Positions 18,245 through 27,688 of a DNA stretch of 64,000 nucleotides are shown here, piece after piece. Each line of letters begins with the position of its first letter. The stretch's first letter is position 1. Source of the DNA: Gammaproteobacteria bacterium (lineage in GTDB: Bacteria > Pseudomonadota > Gammaproteobacteria > Pseudomonadales > Azotimanducaceae); contig JAPPGA010000020.1 in NCBI GenBank assembly GCA_028821515.1, positions 1-64,000 on the forward strand. The letters run 5' to 3'. Under the pieces are notes generated by a model. The model saw only the letters and a program-made list of their open reading frames with translations. It ran no database searches and had not been told where the DNA came from. The translations under genes and the position numbers were made by a program.

Positions 18245-19255
18245 TTACGGTGCCTGCACCGGTCGTCCGTGCACGAGACTCCAAGTTTCGATTGGACGAA
18301 CGTCGGCGGGCAGCAGCTCGTTCACGATGCACAACACTTCGCTATAGCGGCGCTTGACCTCCTTACTGCATTCTTCTTCGCCGAACGCGATCACCGCCCG
18401 CAGGCCTCCGGTGATGGGCGGCACGTTAGACGGTGACAACCCCAACTCTATGCGGGCGTCAAGTAGTTCTTGAACCGAAGCGCGTACTGCGATCAGCGCA
18501 CGATGCCACTCCCATACATTCTGCAGAAGCTGGAATGGCGCGTAGTAGACTGTTTGCTGCGATGCGGTTGCGTCTTTGATCTCTATGAGCACGAGATTTC
18601 CTAGCGCATCTACGGCAAGCTGGTCGAGTTCGAGCCTTGTCTTTGGCTTCGGCGGCATCGCCCAATGGTTCCGGCGATTGGGCAAGGACCGTTGCCATAA
18701 GGCCAAGGCGAACAATTGTTCGCGGGCTTTGTTGACCGACGCGGCAAAAGCCCCCGACAACTGGCGCTTACGGTCCTCAGCCGACGGATACGCGATTGCC
18801 GCCTCCTTGTCGAACGCAATCCACGGCTCCCTGGTCTGAGCCCATGCTGCTTGTATCGCCCCTTCCTTCTTCTGACGTTCTTCGACCTTCACGCCCTCAA
18901 GGAAAACGTTCAGAGCTCGGTCGAGGCCTGACTCGTCACTTGTCCATTCATCGCGAAGGTAGTTGCCTTGATCAACTTCCTTCGCCCGGCCCGGGCGGAT
19001 CAGCAAATGGGCGCATGTTTGCGTCGCGTAGGCCTTGTGTGACTTGATCCAGACGTTTGCCCCACGGCCCCGTCCGCTCGACACTAGCCGGGTCAGTCCG
19101 CAGTAGAGGTGGACTTCGTCCTTCGGACGCAGGTGTGCTTCCAGCTCGATGCCGCACAACGCTCGGCTCACGAGGAGCGGCGTGAGGAATCCCCCTGGTG
19201 CAAGAAGCCGTCGCAGCTTGGGCGACGGTGCCCGGTCGTAGGACGGTGAATTCAT
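18245..19255 (-). CDS. Predicted PD-(D/E)XK nuclease-like protein
   Basis: 336 aa from the ATG at 19255, which overlaps the stop of the upstream frameshifted gene (ATGA). The core ELDQLAVDALGNLVLIEIKDA (residues ~218-238) fits the PD-(D/E)XK pattern: an acidic residue, a hydrophobic strand, then E-I-K. The N-terminal ~200 residues have no recognised domain. No signal peptide or membrane segment. The coupling to a putative restriction-endonuclease gene and the position between two halves of a TRAP system suggest an acquired restriction or defence unit. No methyltransferase is adjacent. Whether it is an active nuclease is unproven. Confidence 0.65.
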   Translation of the reverse strand: MNSPSYDRAPSPKLRRLLAPGGFLTPLLVSRALCGIELEAHLRPKDEVHLYCGLTRLVSSGRGRGANVWIKSHKAYATQTCAHLLIRPGRAKEVDQGNYLRDEWTSDESGLDRALNVFLEGVKVEERQKKEGAIQAAWAQTREPWIAFDKEAAIAYPSAEDRKRQLSGAFAASVNKAREQLFALALWQRSLPNRRNHWAMPPKPKTRLELDQLAVDALGNLVLIEIKDATASQQTVYYAPFQLLQNVWEWHRALIAVRASVQELLDARIELGLSPSNVPPITGGLRAVIAFGEEECSKEVKRRYSEVLCIVNELLPADVRPIETWSLVHGRPVQAP

Positions 19256-20152
19256 CCCGCCCAACGTCCACCGAAGAGCCGATAGCGCTCGCGCATCCAC
19301 GTCGCCCATGCATAGTTTCCGTCCGCTTCCGCGACGTCCACTATCGTCGATGCCAGCAATAGCGGGGCCATCGCAGGATCGTGCAGGAGTTTCGCCCAAG
19401 CTGCCCAATGCTTGCGAACGTCGTGATTGTCATCATGCACGCAAAGAACGAACCAAGCTTCCGCGACCGCGCCTTCCTGCTCCAGCCCTCGCGCGATGGC
19501 GAGATTTCTCATCGGCTGCTGCGCGTTCCCAGCAAACGGGCACGCCCCATCGATATCCGCGCCGGGAAAGGCATTACGGACGCTGCCATGAGCCGTTGCG
19601 AATATCTCCCAGTACCGCCGATCCCGCTGCTTGCCCCATGGACGACGCAGATAGCAGGCCCTTGGATCATCGAAGAACAACCGTCCGGATTCGCAGACGT
19701 CTCTGCGCCGATTCCCTCGCGCGGCGACCGTCCTTCAGTCGGCACCACAGCACGACATCGACGGCCGTCGCAGGCTCATCCCCTATCGGGCGGTCTCCTT
19801 GCAGTTCCCCGAGCAGCGCGCCCGGAGGAACCCATTCGAAGCGCACCTCTTCAACGAGCACTGGGGTGGCGATCAGCGTGCTAATGCGTTCGGACAAGAA
19901 CTCTCGCTTGCCGTTCCGATACGGCAGGAAAAGGTTGAATGCGAACGCCTGAGAACTCAAGAGGTGTGCAGCGTAGTCGTGAAGCTTGACCTCGTCGACG
20001 ACCTGAACCTCTTCCGCGAGAGCACGAAATTTCGGATGAATCCCATCCTTCCAGTTCGCCCACATCGGAGGTCTCTTGCAAAGGTCCGCGCACCACGCCT
20101 CCATGTGGGCACGGAGTTCGAGCGCGAACTGCGTCGGTTGATATTCGCTCAT
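19252..20152 (-). pseudogene. Frameshifted putative restriction endonuclease (PGN_0703-like)
   Basis: Two overlapping reading frames together make one protein. 19667-20152 encodes the N-terminal part (MSEYQPTQFALELRAHMEAW, then SQAFAFNLFLPYR and AVDVVLWCRLKDGRR). 19252-19680 continues in another frame with DVCESGRLFFDDPRACYLRR to the C-terminus. The break is at about 19690-19720, where the catalytic E-x-K strand is expected after the conserved VDVV aspartate. No such E-x-K is seen in either frame, so a deletion plus frameshift seems to have removed the active site. The family name comes from memory of its FNLF motif and layout and should be checked. Confidence 0.55.
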
Positions 20153-20355
20153 ACGGACAAATCAGCTTAACCGGATCGTTCGACCGGATCGAAGTCGGGG
20201 TCGCGCGCGCAGCGTGCCTGATTGCGTCAATGCGAAGTAGATCACAGCTCTCGGTCCCGCCTGTTTCTCTTGGTCAGGCCGATGCGCCGAGCCTCCAAAA
20301 CCCAAAGGGAGCGTTAACGCAGTGTATCCCTAGTTGAATCAGAGGCGAGGCAGCG

Positions 20356-21462
20356 CTAGCGCGCGTTCAAGTAGGCCTGCTCCGTCACGGCATGGTACTC
20401 GCGCATGTCATTCAGGAAGTTCGTGTACGAGTCGAGGATGCGCTGCGACAGTTCGTCGTCTTCGCCCGCGGACTCCGCCAGAACTTCGGCGGACAGCCTC
20501 CGAAACTCGTCGAGTACCTCGTCCGGCAGGCGACGGACCTCCACGCCGTGTTCCTCGACCAGGGTCCTGAGCGAGCCCGCGTTCCGCGCGGTGAACTCGT
20601 CCAGCATGTCCTGGTTGATGGCCCGGCAGGCGGTTTCGAGGATCGTCTTCAGGTCATCCGGCAAGGCGTTGAGCGCCTCTGCATTGACGATGGCTTCGAT
20701 GGTCGGACCGGGTTCGTGCCAGCCCGGATAGTAGTAATAGCGCGCGATCTCCTGGAATCCGAAAGCGAGGTCGTTGTACGGCCCGACCCACTCCGTGGCG
20801 TCGATCACACCGGTCTGCAGCGACGTGAAGATCTCGCTCCCCGGCAGGCTGACGGCAACGCCACCGGCGCGTTGAAAGACCTCGCCACCGAGTCCAGGGA
20901 TGCGCATCTTGAGGCCCTGGAGGTCGGCGGGTGTATTGATTTCCTTGTTGAACCAGCCCGCCATCTGCACGCCGGAATTGCCCGCGGCCATCGGGACCAC
21001 GCCGAAACGGCCGTATAGCTCCCGCCACAGCTCAAGCCCACCGCCGTGATACAGCCATGCGTTCATTTCCTGTGCGGTCATGCCGAACGGCACCGTCGCG
21101 AAAATCGCTGCGATCGGGGCCTTGCCACGCCAATAGTAGGCGGCGCCGTGGCCCATTTCGGCGCTGCCTTCGGACACGGCGTCGAATACCTCGAACGCCG
21201 GCACGAGTTCATTGGCGGCGTATACCTTGATCTTGAGCCGGCCGGCCGACATGACATCCACCATTTCCGCGAGCCGCTCCGGTGCCGTGCCGAGACCCGG
21301 CAGGTTTTTCGGCCAGGTCGTGACCAGCTTCCACTCGAATGTCGAGGGCTCGGGCGCGGCCTCTGTCTCCGCCTCCTGAGACTCCTCCGGTGCGCACGCG
21401 CCGAGCAGCACGGCAAAGGCCGCCGCCAATCCCAGCGACCGAGGAAGGCAAGCCCTATTCAA
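20356..21462 (-). CDS. TRAP transporter substrate-binding lipoprotein (TakP/DctP-like)
   Basis: Periplasmic solute-binding protein. From the TTG at 21462, which overlaps the uvrD stop (TTGA) and has GGAG upstream, the product is 368 aa with a signal peptide and lipobox LLGAC (C23). The ATG at 21501 would add 13 residues and overlap uvrD more. The opening WKLVTTWPKNLPGLGTAPERLA matches the TakP (2-oxo acid-binding) branch; ATEWVGPYNDLAFGF is the ligand-site region. It would hand substrate to DctQM at 16121-18008, although the nuclease genes lie between. Last gene of the glmU-glmS-uvrD run. Confidence 0.88.
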   Translation of the reverse strand: MNRACLPRSLGLAAAFAVLLGACAPEESQEAETEAAPEPSTFEWKLVTTWPKNLPGLGTAPERLAEMVDVMSAGRLKIKVYAANELVPAFEVFDAVSEGSAEMGHGAAYYWRGKAPIAAIFATVPFGMTAQEMNAWLYHGGGLELWRELYGRFGVVPMAAGNSGVQMAGWFNKEINTPADLQGLKMRIPGLGGEVFQRAGGVAVSLPGSEIFTSLQTGVIDATEWVGPYNDLAFGFQEIARYYYYPGWHEPGPTIEAIVNAEALNALPDDLKTILETACRAINQDMLDEFTARNAGSLRTLVEEHGVEVRRLPDEVLDEFRRLSAEVLAESAGEDDELSQRILDSYTNFLNDMREYHAVTEQAYLNAR

Positions 21463-23645
21463 TCCAGCGTCTCCAACTTTGCGTAACCCAACATCAGCCA
21501 TTTCGTTCCTTCCTTCCTGAAATTCACTTCAATCCGCGCGCGCTCGCCGTTGCCCTCGCTCTGCAGCACGATGCCTTCCCCGAACTTGCCGTGCCGCACG
21601 CGCTGCCCGATCCGCAATGCCCCCGAGGAATCTTCCAGCTTCGATCTCGCGCCGACCCGGCGCACGGGCCTGGACACGGCCCCGCCCATCCGGACTTCCT
21701 CGAGGGTGTCCGTCGGAATCTCGAGCAGGAATCGCGACGGGCGATTGATCGATTCGGTACCAAAGAAGCGCCGAATCTGTGCATACGTGAGATAGAGCTG
21801 GCGCATGGCGCGGGTAACGCCGACGTAGGCGAGCCGGCGCTCCTCCTCCATGCGGCCGGGTTCCTCCGCCGACCTGCGATGCGGAAACAGTCCTTCCTCG
21901 AGGCCGGTGAGGAATACGAGGGGAAACTCAAGCCCCTTGGCCGAATGCAGCGTCATCATCTGTACCGCTGCCCCACCCGCGGTCTGGTACTCGCCGGCCT
22001 CGAGTGCCGCGTGATCGAGGAACTGGTCGAGTTCCGACTCCTCCTCGTCGGCCTCACCACGGGGGTCGACGGGAAACGTTCTCACTGCCCGGAACTGCCG
22101 GCATGCCGTCACCAGCTCCTCCAGGTTTTCCTTGCGCGCCAGACCCCGCTCGCCCGGCTCCTTTCCGTGGTACTCCATGAGGCCGCTGGCATCGATGCAG
22201 TGGCGCGCGATTTCATCCAGTTCCGCGCGCTGCACCGTCTCGGACATCGTATCGATCTCGTCGATGAAGTTGCGCAGCACGGTCGCCATTCTGCCGCCCA
22301 GCTCGCCGCTCGCAATGCCGTCTTTCGCTGCCTGCCAGAGCGACGTCTCGTTCGCACGCGCCAGTCCGCGCACGCTGTCGATGGTCCGGTCGCCGATGCC
22401 CCGGGGCGGCGTATTGACCACCCGTTCGAAAGCGACATCCGCATGGCGCTGGTTCATCAGCCGCATGTAGGCCAGCGCATTCTTGACTTCGGCCCGCTCG
22501 AAGAAGCGCAACCCGCCGTAGATGCGATAGGGGATGTCGGCCATCAGAAAGGCTTCTTCCAACACGCGAGACTGCGCATTCGACCGGTAGAGCACCGCGA
22601 CCTCGTCCGCGGCTCCATCGCGCAGCCACTCGCGGGTGCGGTCCGCGACGAAGCGCGCCTCGTCGACTTCGTTGAACGCGGCGTAGACCTTGACCGGCTC
22701 ACCGTCTCCCGCAGAAGTCCACAGGGACTTGCCGAGGCGGCCCAGGTTGTTGCCGATCAGCCCGTTGGCCGCGTCCAGGATCTTGCTGGTCGAGCGGTAG
22801 TTCTGTTCCAGCCGGATGATCTCGGTATCCTCGAAATCGTCCGAGAACCGCTGGATGTTCTCGATCTTCGCACCCCGCCAGCCGTAGATCGACTGGTCGT
22901 CGTCCCCTACCGCCATGACGTTGCCGGTGTTCCCGGCAAGCAGCCGCAGCCACGCATACTGAATCGTGTTGGTGTCCTGGAACTCATCGACCAGGAGCTG
23001 CCCGAAGCGGCGCCGGTAATGCGCGAGCAGCGCATCGTTGTCCCGCAGGAGTTCGTGACACCGCAGCAGCAGTTCGGCGAAGTCCACCAGGCCGCCGCGA
23101 GCGCAGGCGGCTTCGTAGGCCTCGTAGAGTCGCTTCAAGGTCCTCGACGAAAAGTCGTCGCTGCCCGGTATCTCGTCGGGCCTGCGGCCGCGGTCCTTCT
23201 GCGCGTTGATGAACCCGGCCACCTGGCGCGCGGGCCACGATGCCTCGTCCAGGTCCTGCGCCTTAATCACACGCCGGATCAGGCGAAGCTGGTCGTCGGC
23301 GTCGATGATCTGGAAGTTCTGCGGGAGTCCCGCGTCTTCCCAGTGCATGCGCAGGAGGCGGTGGGCGATGCCGTGAAACGTCCCCACCCACATACCTCGC
23401 CCGGGCATGTCGAGCAGTGTCTCCGCACGGGAGCGCATTTCCGCCGCGGCCTTGTTGGTGAAGGTGACTGCGAGCACGCCCTGGGGACTCAGGCCTTCCA
23501 CCTGGACCAGCCATGCGATGCGATGCACCAGCACGCGGGTCTTGCCGCTGCCGGCACCGGCAACAACCAGGAGGTTTCCCAAGGGGGCCGTGACGGCTTC
23601 CCGCTGTCGCTCGTTCAGGGGCCCGATGATGCTCGATACGTCCAA
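21459..23645 (-). CDS. uvrD: DNA helicase II
   Basis: 728 aa, the size of UvrD/PcrA. Unwinds DNA 3'-5' in nucleotide-excision and mismatch repair. Motifs: Q-motif region LNERQREAV, Walker A AGAGSGKTRVL, FTNKAAAEM, VGTFHG, VDEFQDTN, GDDDQSIYGWRGA, EQNYRS, LHSAKGLEFPLVF and YVGVTRAM. The C-terminal tail (FGEGIVLQSEGNGERARIEVNF) is the Tudor-like RNA-polymerase-binding region. It begins 3 bp after the glmS stop. Confidence 0.95.
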   Translation of the reverse strand: MDVSSIIGPLNERQREAVTAPLGNLLVVAGAGSGKTRVLVHRIAWLVQVEGLSPQGVLAVTFTNKAAAEMRSRAETLLDMPGRGMWVGTFHGIAHRLLRMHWEDAGLPQNFQIIDADDQLRLIRRVIKAQDLDEASWPARQVAGFINAQKDRGRRPDEIPGSDDFSSRTLKRLYEAYEAACARGGLVDFAELLLRCHELLRDNDALLAHYRRRFGQLLVDEFQDTNTIQYAWLRLLAGNTGNVMAVGDDDQSIYGWRGAKIENIQRFSDDFEDTEIIRLEQNYRSTSKILDAANGLIGNNLGRLGKSLWTSAGDGEPVKVYAAFNEVDEARFVADRTREWLRDGAADEVAVLYRSNAQSRVLEEAFLMADIPYRIYGGLRFFERAEVKNALAYMRLMNQRHADVAFERVVNTPPRGIGDRTIDSVRGLARANETSLWQAAKDGIASGELGGRMATVLRNFIDEIDTMSETVQRAELDEIARHCIDASGLMEYHGKEPGERGLARKENLEELVTACRQFRAVRTFPVDPRGEADEEESELDQFLDHAALEAGEYQTAGGAAVQMMTLHSAKGLEFPLVFLTGLEEGLFPHRRSAEEPGRMEEERRLAYVGVTRAMRQLYLTYAQIRRFFGTESINRPSRFLLEIPTDTLEEVRMGGAVSRPVRRVGARSKLEDSSGALRIGQRVRHGKFGEGIVLQSEGNGERARIEVNFRKEGTKWLMLGYAKLETLD

Positions 23646-23648
23646 CCG

Positions 23649-25493
23649 CTACTCGACGGTGACCGATTTCGCCAGGTTTCGCGGCTGGTCGACATCCGTG
23701 CCCTTCAACACCGCCACGTGGTAGGCGAGCAGTTGCAGCGGAACCGTGTAGACGATTGGCGCCACGGCGTCGTGCACGTTAGGGACTTCGATGACGGTGA
23801 GGCCGGGGCCCTCGCGGAAACCCGCTTCCGCATTGGCGAAGACGTAGAGTTGGCCGCCCCGGGCGCGCACCTCCTGCAGGTTCGACTGGATCTTGCGCAG
23901 CAGATCGTTATTGGGCGCCACAGCCACCACGGGCATCGCTTCGGTCACCAGCGCGAGAGGTCCGTGTTTCAGCTCCCCGGCGGGATAGGCTTCCGCGTGG
24001 ATGTAGGAAATCTCCTTCAGTTTCAGCGCACCCTCCAGTGCAACCGGCAGCTGTGGGCCGCGGCCGAGGAACAGGGCGTGCTGACGGGCGACGAACTCCT
24101 CGGCGAGCTCCTGCAGGCGCGGCTCAAGCTGGAGGACTTCCTCGATGGCATCATCGAGTCCGTGCAGGGCCTGCACGAGTTCCGCCTCGGTCTCCCGGCT
24201 CATCCCGTGCCGGCGCCCGAGCAGGATGGTAAGCATCAGCAGGTCGGCTAGCATGGCCGTAAACGCCTTCGTGGACGCGACACCGAACTCCGCACCCGCC
24301 TGCAGCATGATCGCCATGTCCGACTCGCGCATGATCGAACTCGTCGCGACGTTGCAGATCGCAAGGGTATGGCGGAAGCCGATGTCCTTTGCAATACGCA
24401 GGGCGGCCAGTGTATCCGCCGTCTCTCCTGACTGCGAAGTGGTGACAAACAGGCTGCCCGGGGGCACCACGACGGGGCGATAACGCCATTCGCTTGCGAT
24501 CTCCACCTGGCAGGAAATGCCCACGTACTCCTCGATCCAGTGCCTGGCTACGCAGCCGGCGTAATAGGCCGTGCCACACGCGACTATGGTCACAGCCTCG
24601 GTTTCGTCGAGGATGCTCGACGTACGCACGCCAAACGCGCGCTCCAGCACTCGAGCAGGGCCGATCCGTCCTTCCAGCGTGTTTCGCACAACCTGAGGCT
24701 GCTGGTGAATCTCGCGCTGCATGTAGTGGCGGTAATTGCCCCGGTCCGCCTCCTCCGGGGCATGCTCGACCCGCACCGTGGAACGCACGACGTTCTCGTC
24801 GTTCACGTTCCATACCTCTATCCCCTCGGTACGCACGTCGATCAGGTCGCCTTCCTCAAGCAGGATGAATCGATCCGTCACAGGCCGCAGCGCAAGTACA
24901 TCCGACGCGATGAAGTTCTCACCGAAACCGACCCCGACCACCAGCCCACTTCCGGCCCGCGCGGCGACGATGCGGCCTGGCTCATCGCGACACAGGACGC
25001 CGATGGCGTATTTGCCGTCGAGACGCTTGAGCGCCGCGCGTACCGCTTCCAGCAGGTCTCCCGTCCGCTCGTAGCATTGATCGATCAGGTGGACGATCAC
25101 CTCCGTATCCGTCTCGGAGGTGAACTCGTACCCATTCTCGACCAACTCCTCCCGCAGGGGTTCGAAGTCCTCGATGATGCCGTTGTGAACGAGCGCTATC
25201 CGGTTCGACGATACGTGGGGGTGGGCATTGCACTCCACCGGGGGACCATGGGTCGCCCAGCGCGTATGCGCGATGCCAGCAGTGCCAAGAACGGGGCGTG
25301 TCTTCACGCTGTCGACCAGCGCCTGCACCTTGCCAATGGTGCGCCGGTGGACGAATTCCGCCGACCCGTTGCCGTCTGAACCGACGATCGCCAGTCCTGC
25401 CGAGTCGTAGCCGCGGTATTCGAGGCGCTGTAGTCCTTCGAGTAGAATGCCCGAGACATCCCGGCTCGACACGGCTCCCACAATGCCGCACAC
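23649..25493 (-). CDS. glmS: Glutamine-fructose-6-phosphate aminotransferase
   Basis: 614 aa starting at a GTG so that the mature protein begins with the catalytic cysteine (CGIVGAV). Makes glucosamine-6-phosphate from fructose-6-phosphate and glutamine, the first step to UDP-GlcNAc. Glutaminase features HTRWATHG and HNGIIEDF; two SIS sugar-isomerase domains with ACGTAYYAG and TTSQSGETADT; C-terminus DQPRNLAKSVTVE. Only 4 bp follow the glmU stop. No glmS ribozyme is expected or seen; the Shine-Dalgarno is weak. Confidence 0.95.
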   Translation of the reverse strand: MCGIVGAVSSRDVSGILLEGLQRLEYRGYDSAGLAIVGSDGNGSAEFVHRRTIGKVQALVDSVKTRPVLGTAGIAHTRWATHGPPVECNAHPHVSSNRIALVHNGIIEDFEPLREELVENGYEFTSETDTEVIVHLIDQCYERTGDLLEAVRAALKRLDGKYAIGVLCRDEPGRIVAARAGSGLVVGVGFGENFIASDVLALRPVTDRFILLEEGDLIDVRTEGIEVWNVNDENVVRSTVRVEHAPEEADRGNYRHYMQREIHQQPQVVRNTLEGRIGPARVLERAFGVRTSSILDETEAVTIVACGTAYYAGCVARHWIEEYVGISCQVEIASEWRYRPVVVPPGSLFVTTSQSGETADTLAALRIAKDIGFRHTLAICNVATSSIMRESDMAIMLQAGAEFGVASTKAFTAMLADLLMLTILLGRRHGMSRETEAELVQALHGLDDAIEEVLQLEPRLQELAEEFVARQHALFLGRGPQLPVALEGALKLKEISYIHAEAYPAGELKHGPLALVTEAMPVVAVAPNNDLLRKIQSNLQEVRARGGQLYVFANAEAGFREGPGLTVIEVPNVHDAVAPIVYTVPLQLLAYHVAVLKGTDVDQPRNLAKSVTVE

Positions 25494-25497
25494 GACG

Positions 25498-26913
25498 CTA
25501 TCCGTCCGCGGGGGACTTATCCCCGCGCTCCTTTCGGTCCTGGGGCGAACGCCACTTCTTGATGTTGCGCTGCCTGCTGCGTCCCACGGCGAGGTCCTTC
25601 TTGTCCACGGGCACCGTGATCGTCGATCCCGCACCCACGTACGCATCGTCGCCGATCTCGACCGGGGCCACGAGTGTCGCATTGGTGCCCACGAACACGC
25701 GGTCGCCGATCGCCGTTTCGTGTTTATCCACGCCGTCGTAGTTGCACGTGATCGCGCCGGCGCCGATGTTGCAGTCGTCGCCAACCTCCGCGTCTCCCAG
25801 GTACGCGAGGTGACTTGCCTTGGTGCCTGCTCCGAGACGCGCTTTCTTGGTCTCGACGAAGTTCCCGACCTTGACGTCTTCTCCCAGTTCAGTACCCGGC
25901 CGCAGGCGTGCAAACGGACCAATTGTTGCTCCCCGTTCTATGCGCGCGCCGTCGATGACGGTATTCGCCTCCACGCTCACATCGTCACCGAGGACCGTAT
26001 CCCGGATGAAGCAGTTGGGGCCGATCGAGACGCGTTCGCCGAGGACCACGTCTCCCTCGAACACGGAATTGACGTCGATGGTGCAATCCGCCCCCGCCTT
26101 CAGGGTCCCGCGCAGGTCGAACCGGGCGGGATCCCGAATCGTCACGCCTTCCCGCATGAGTGCTTCGGCGCGCCGCTGCTGAAACCGCCGCTCGGCTGCC
26201 GCAAGCTGTACCCGATCATTCACCCCGGCATAGTCCTCGAACGACGGCGCCTTGATACCCATGACCGGGACGCCTTCAGACTGCGCTGCGGCAACGATGT
26301 CCGTCAGGTAGAACTCACCCTGGGTATTGTCGTTTCCCAGGCCCGCCAGCAGCCGCTTGAGCGAGGCGGCCGGCACGGCGAGGATCCCAGTGTTGATCTC
26401 CGTGACACGGCGCTCAGCGTCCGACGCGTCCGCATCCTCCACGATAGCCGCGACGCTGCCATCGTCGTTGCGGAGCACTCGCCCAAGACCGGTAGGGTCC
26501 GCTGCGTGGGCCGTGACAACCGCGATGCAATCGCCGTCGGCGCTCGCGCCCGCGCATTGCGCCAATGTCTGACCGTCTGCCAGAGGAACATCGCCGTAGA
26601 CGACCAGCACCGTCGCGTTGTCGTCCACGTGCGGTAGGGCTTGAGATGTGGCATGGCCGGTGCCGAGCTGCTCGGTCTGTTCAATCCAGTTTAGATCCGA
26701 GCCATCGGCGCACCGTGAAGCGACCCCTTTGCTATCCCGGCCGACAACCACATGCACCTGCGCCGGGTTGAGTTCCCGGGCGGTCTGGAGCACATGCGCG
26801 AGCAGGGGCTTGCCAGCGATTTCGTGCAGCACTTTGGCCTTGCTGGACCGCATGCGCTTGCCCCGACCCGCAGCCAGAACGACGATTTCCAGGTTAGACG
26901 TGGGTTTGGAAAT
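25498..26913 (-). CDS. glmU: Bifunctional GlcNAc-1-P uridyltransferase / GlcN-1-P acetyltransferase
   Basis: Makes UDP-GlcNAc from glucosamine-1-phosphate. The first ATG (26853) falls inside the nucleotide-binding loop, because LAAGRGKRM is encoded upstream in the same frame. No ATG, GTG or TTG lies in frame between there and the promoter; an ATT at 26911-26913 has GGAGGG 9 nt upstream and gives 471 aa beginning MSKPTSNLEIVVLAAG. ATT is therefore the likely start; a CTG seven codons later is the alternative but lacks a ribosome site. Other signatures: GDVPLAD, NTGILA, EFYLTD, then a left-handed beta-helix with NFVETKKA and GAGAITCNYDG. Operon with glmS. Confidence 0.9.
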   Translation of the reverse strand: MSKPTSNLEIVVLAAGRGKRMRSSKAKVLHEIAGKPLLAHVLQTARELNPAQVHVVVGRDSKGVASRCADGSDLNWIEQTEQLGTGHATSQALPHVDDNATVLVVYGDVPLADGQTLAQCAGASADGDCIAVVTAHAADPTGLGRVLRNDDGSVAAIVEDADASDAERRVTEINTGILAVPAASLKRLLAGLGNDNTQGEFYLTDIVAAAQSEGVPVMGIKAPSFEDYAGVNDRVQLAAAERRFQQRRAEALMREGVTIRDPARFDLRGTLKAGADCTIDVNSVFEGDVVLGERVSIGPNCFIRDTVLGDDVSVEANTVIDGARIERGATIGPFARLRPGTELGEDVKVGNFVETKKARLGAGTKASHLAYLGDAEVGDDCNIGAGAITCNYDGVDKHETAIGDRVFVGTNATLVAPVEIGDDAYVGAGSTITVPVDKKDLAVGRSRQRNIKKWRSPQDRKERGDKSPADG

Positions 26914-26956
26914 GGTCGGACGCCCTCCTGCCGCGATCCGAAGCGCGAATGTGCTG

Positions 26957-26962
26957 ATTATA
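26957..26962 (-). promoter_or_regulatory. Candidate glmU promoter -10 box
   Basis: TATAAT on the minus strand, about 44 bp before the proposed ATT start. The -35 region (TGAGCA at 17-bp spacing) is a weak match. It puts the transcript start near 26950 and limits the start codon to the region below it. Confidence 0.5.
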
Positions 26963-27063
26963 GGGCGCGTCGCCCGGAATGCTCAGCCAAAGCAATGCCG
27001 GCGCAGCCCACGCCTGTCGGTACGGGCGTAGAAGGAAGTGGCTATCGAAACAGCCGGACCAAC

Positions 27064-27666
27064 TTAGTTGCGTGCCCGTACGGCGGCCTCTCGATTCAGG
27101 CAGCGGTCGAGCCATGCATCCAGGTGCGATTGCTCGGCGAACTCGATGCCGGCTGCCCGCGCCCAGGCGAGGACGCTCGCGACGTTGAGATCGGCAACGC
27201 TGAACACGTCGCCCAGCAAGTAGTCGCGGTCTGACAACGCATCGTTCAGCACATTGAAGGGACGTTGCAACTCGGCAATTCCTGCTGCTGCCCCTTCCGG
27301 GTCTTGCTCATGGCCCCGCAAACCCCGCGCCTTGAACAGCACATCGAGCAGCGTGACTTCGACCGCGGTCATGACCCAGAACGACCAGCGCAGCGTCTGC
27401 GCCTCGTCCTCGGGTGTGACCGGCGCCAGTTTCCCGTGCTTCTTCGCGAGATAGATGTTGATGGCCATGGACTCGGAAAGCGTAAAGCCATCGTCATCGA
27501 TCACGGGCACCTGGCCCATGGGGTTCGCCGCCACGAGGGCTTCCGTGGGGACCGGGGCGTCCTCCTGGAAGCCGTACTCGTTCTGGAAGTCGAGTTCCAG
27601 TTCGTGCGCCATCCACAGTGTGCGCATTGCCCGACTCATTGGAGGGCCGTAGATGGTCAGCGTCAT
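27064..27666 (-). CDS. Glutathione S-transferase family protein
   Basis: 200 aa. N-terminal thioredoxin-like domain with PPMSRAMRTLWMAHEL, the cis-proline region MGQVPVIDDDGFTLSESMAINIYLA (the ESxAI glutathione-binding motif), then an all-helical C-terminal domain (DYLLGDVFSVADLNVASVL). Probably cytosolic conjugation or thiol-dependent detoxification. It starts 22 bp after atpC and may be read through from the atp operon. The 150-bp gap behind it holds the glmU promoter. Confidence 0.9.
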   Translation of the reverse strand: MTLTIYGPPMSRAMRTLWMAHELELDFQNEYGFQEDAPVPTEALVAANPMGQVPVIDDDGFTLSESMAINIYLAKKHGKLAPVTPEDEAQTLRWSFWVMTAVEVTLLDVLFKARGLRGHEQDPEGAAAGIAELQRPFNVLNDALSDRDYLLGDVFSVADLNVASVLAWARAAGIEFAEQSHLDAWLDRCLNREAAVRARN

Positions 27667-27688
27667 GCGGGGTCGCCCTGTGCCAGCG

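Noticed and set aside
21339-24251. Very long plus-strand open frame (970 codons)
   Set aside because: It is the antisense of uvrD and glmS, kept open by high GC; those genes carry full motif sets on the other strand.
25735-25743. DnaA-box-like TTATCCACG
   Set aside because: Single, one mismatch to the consensus and inside glmU; no cluster that would mark an origin.
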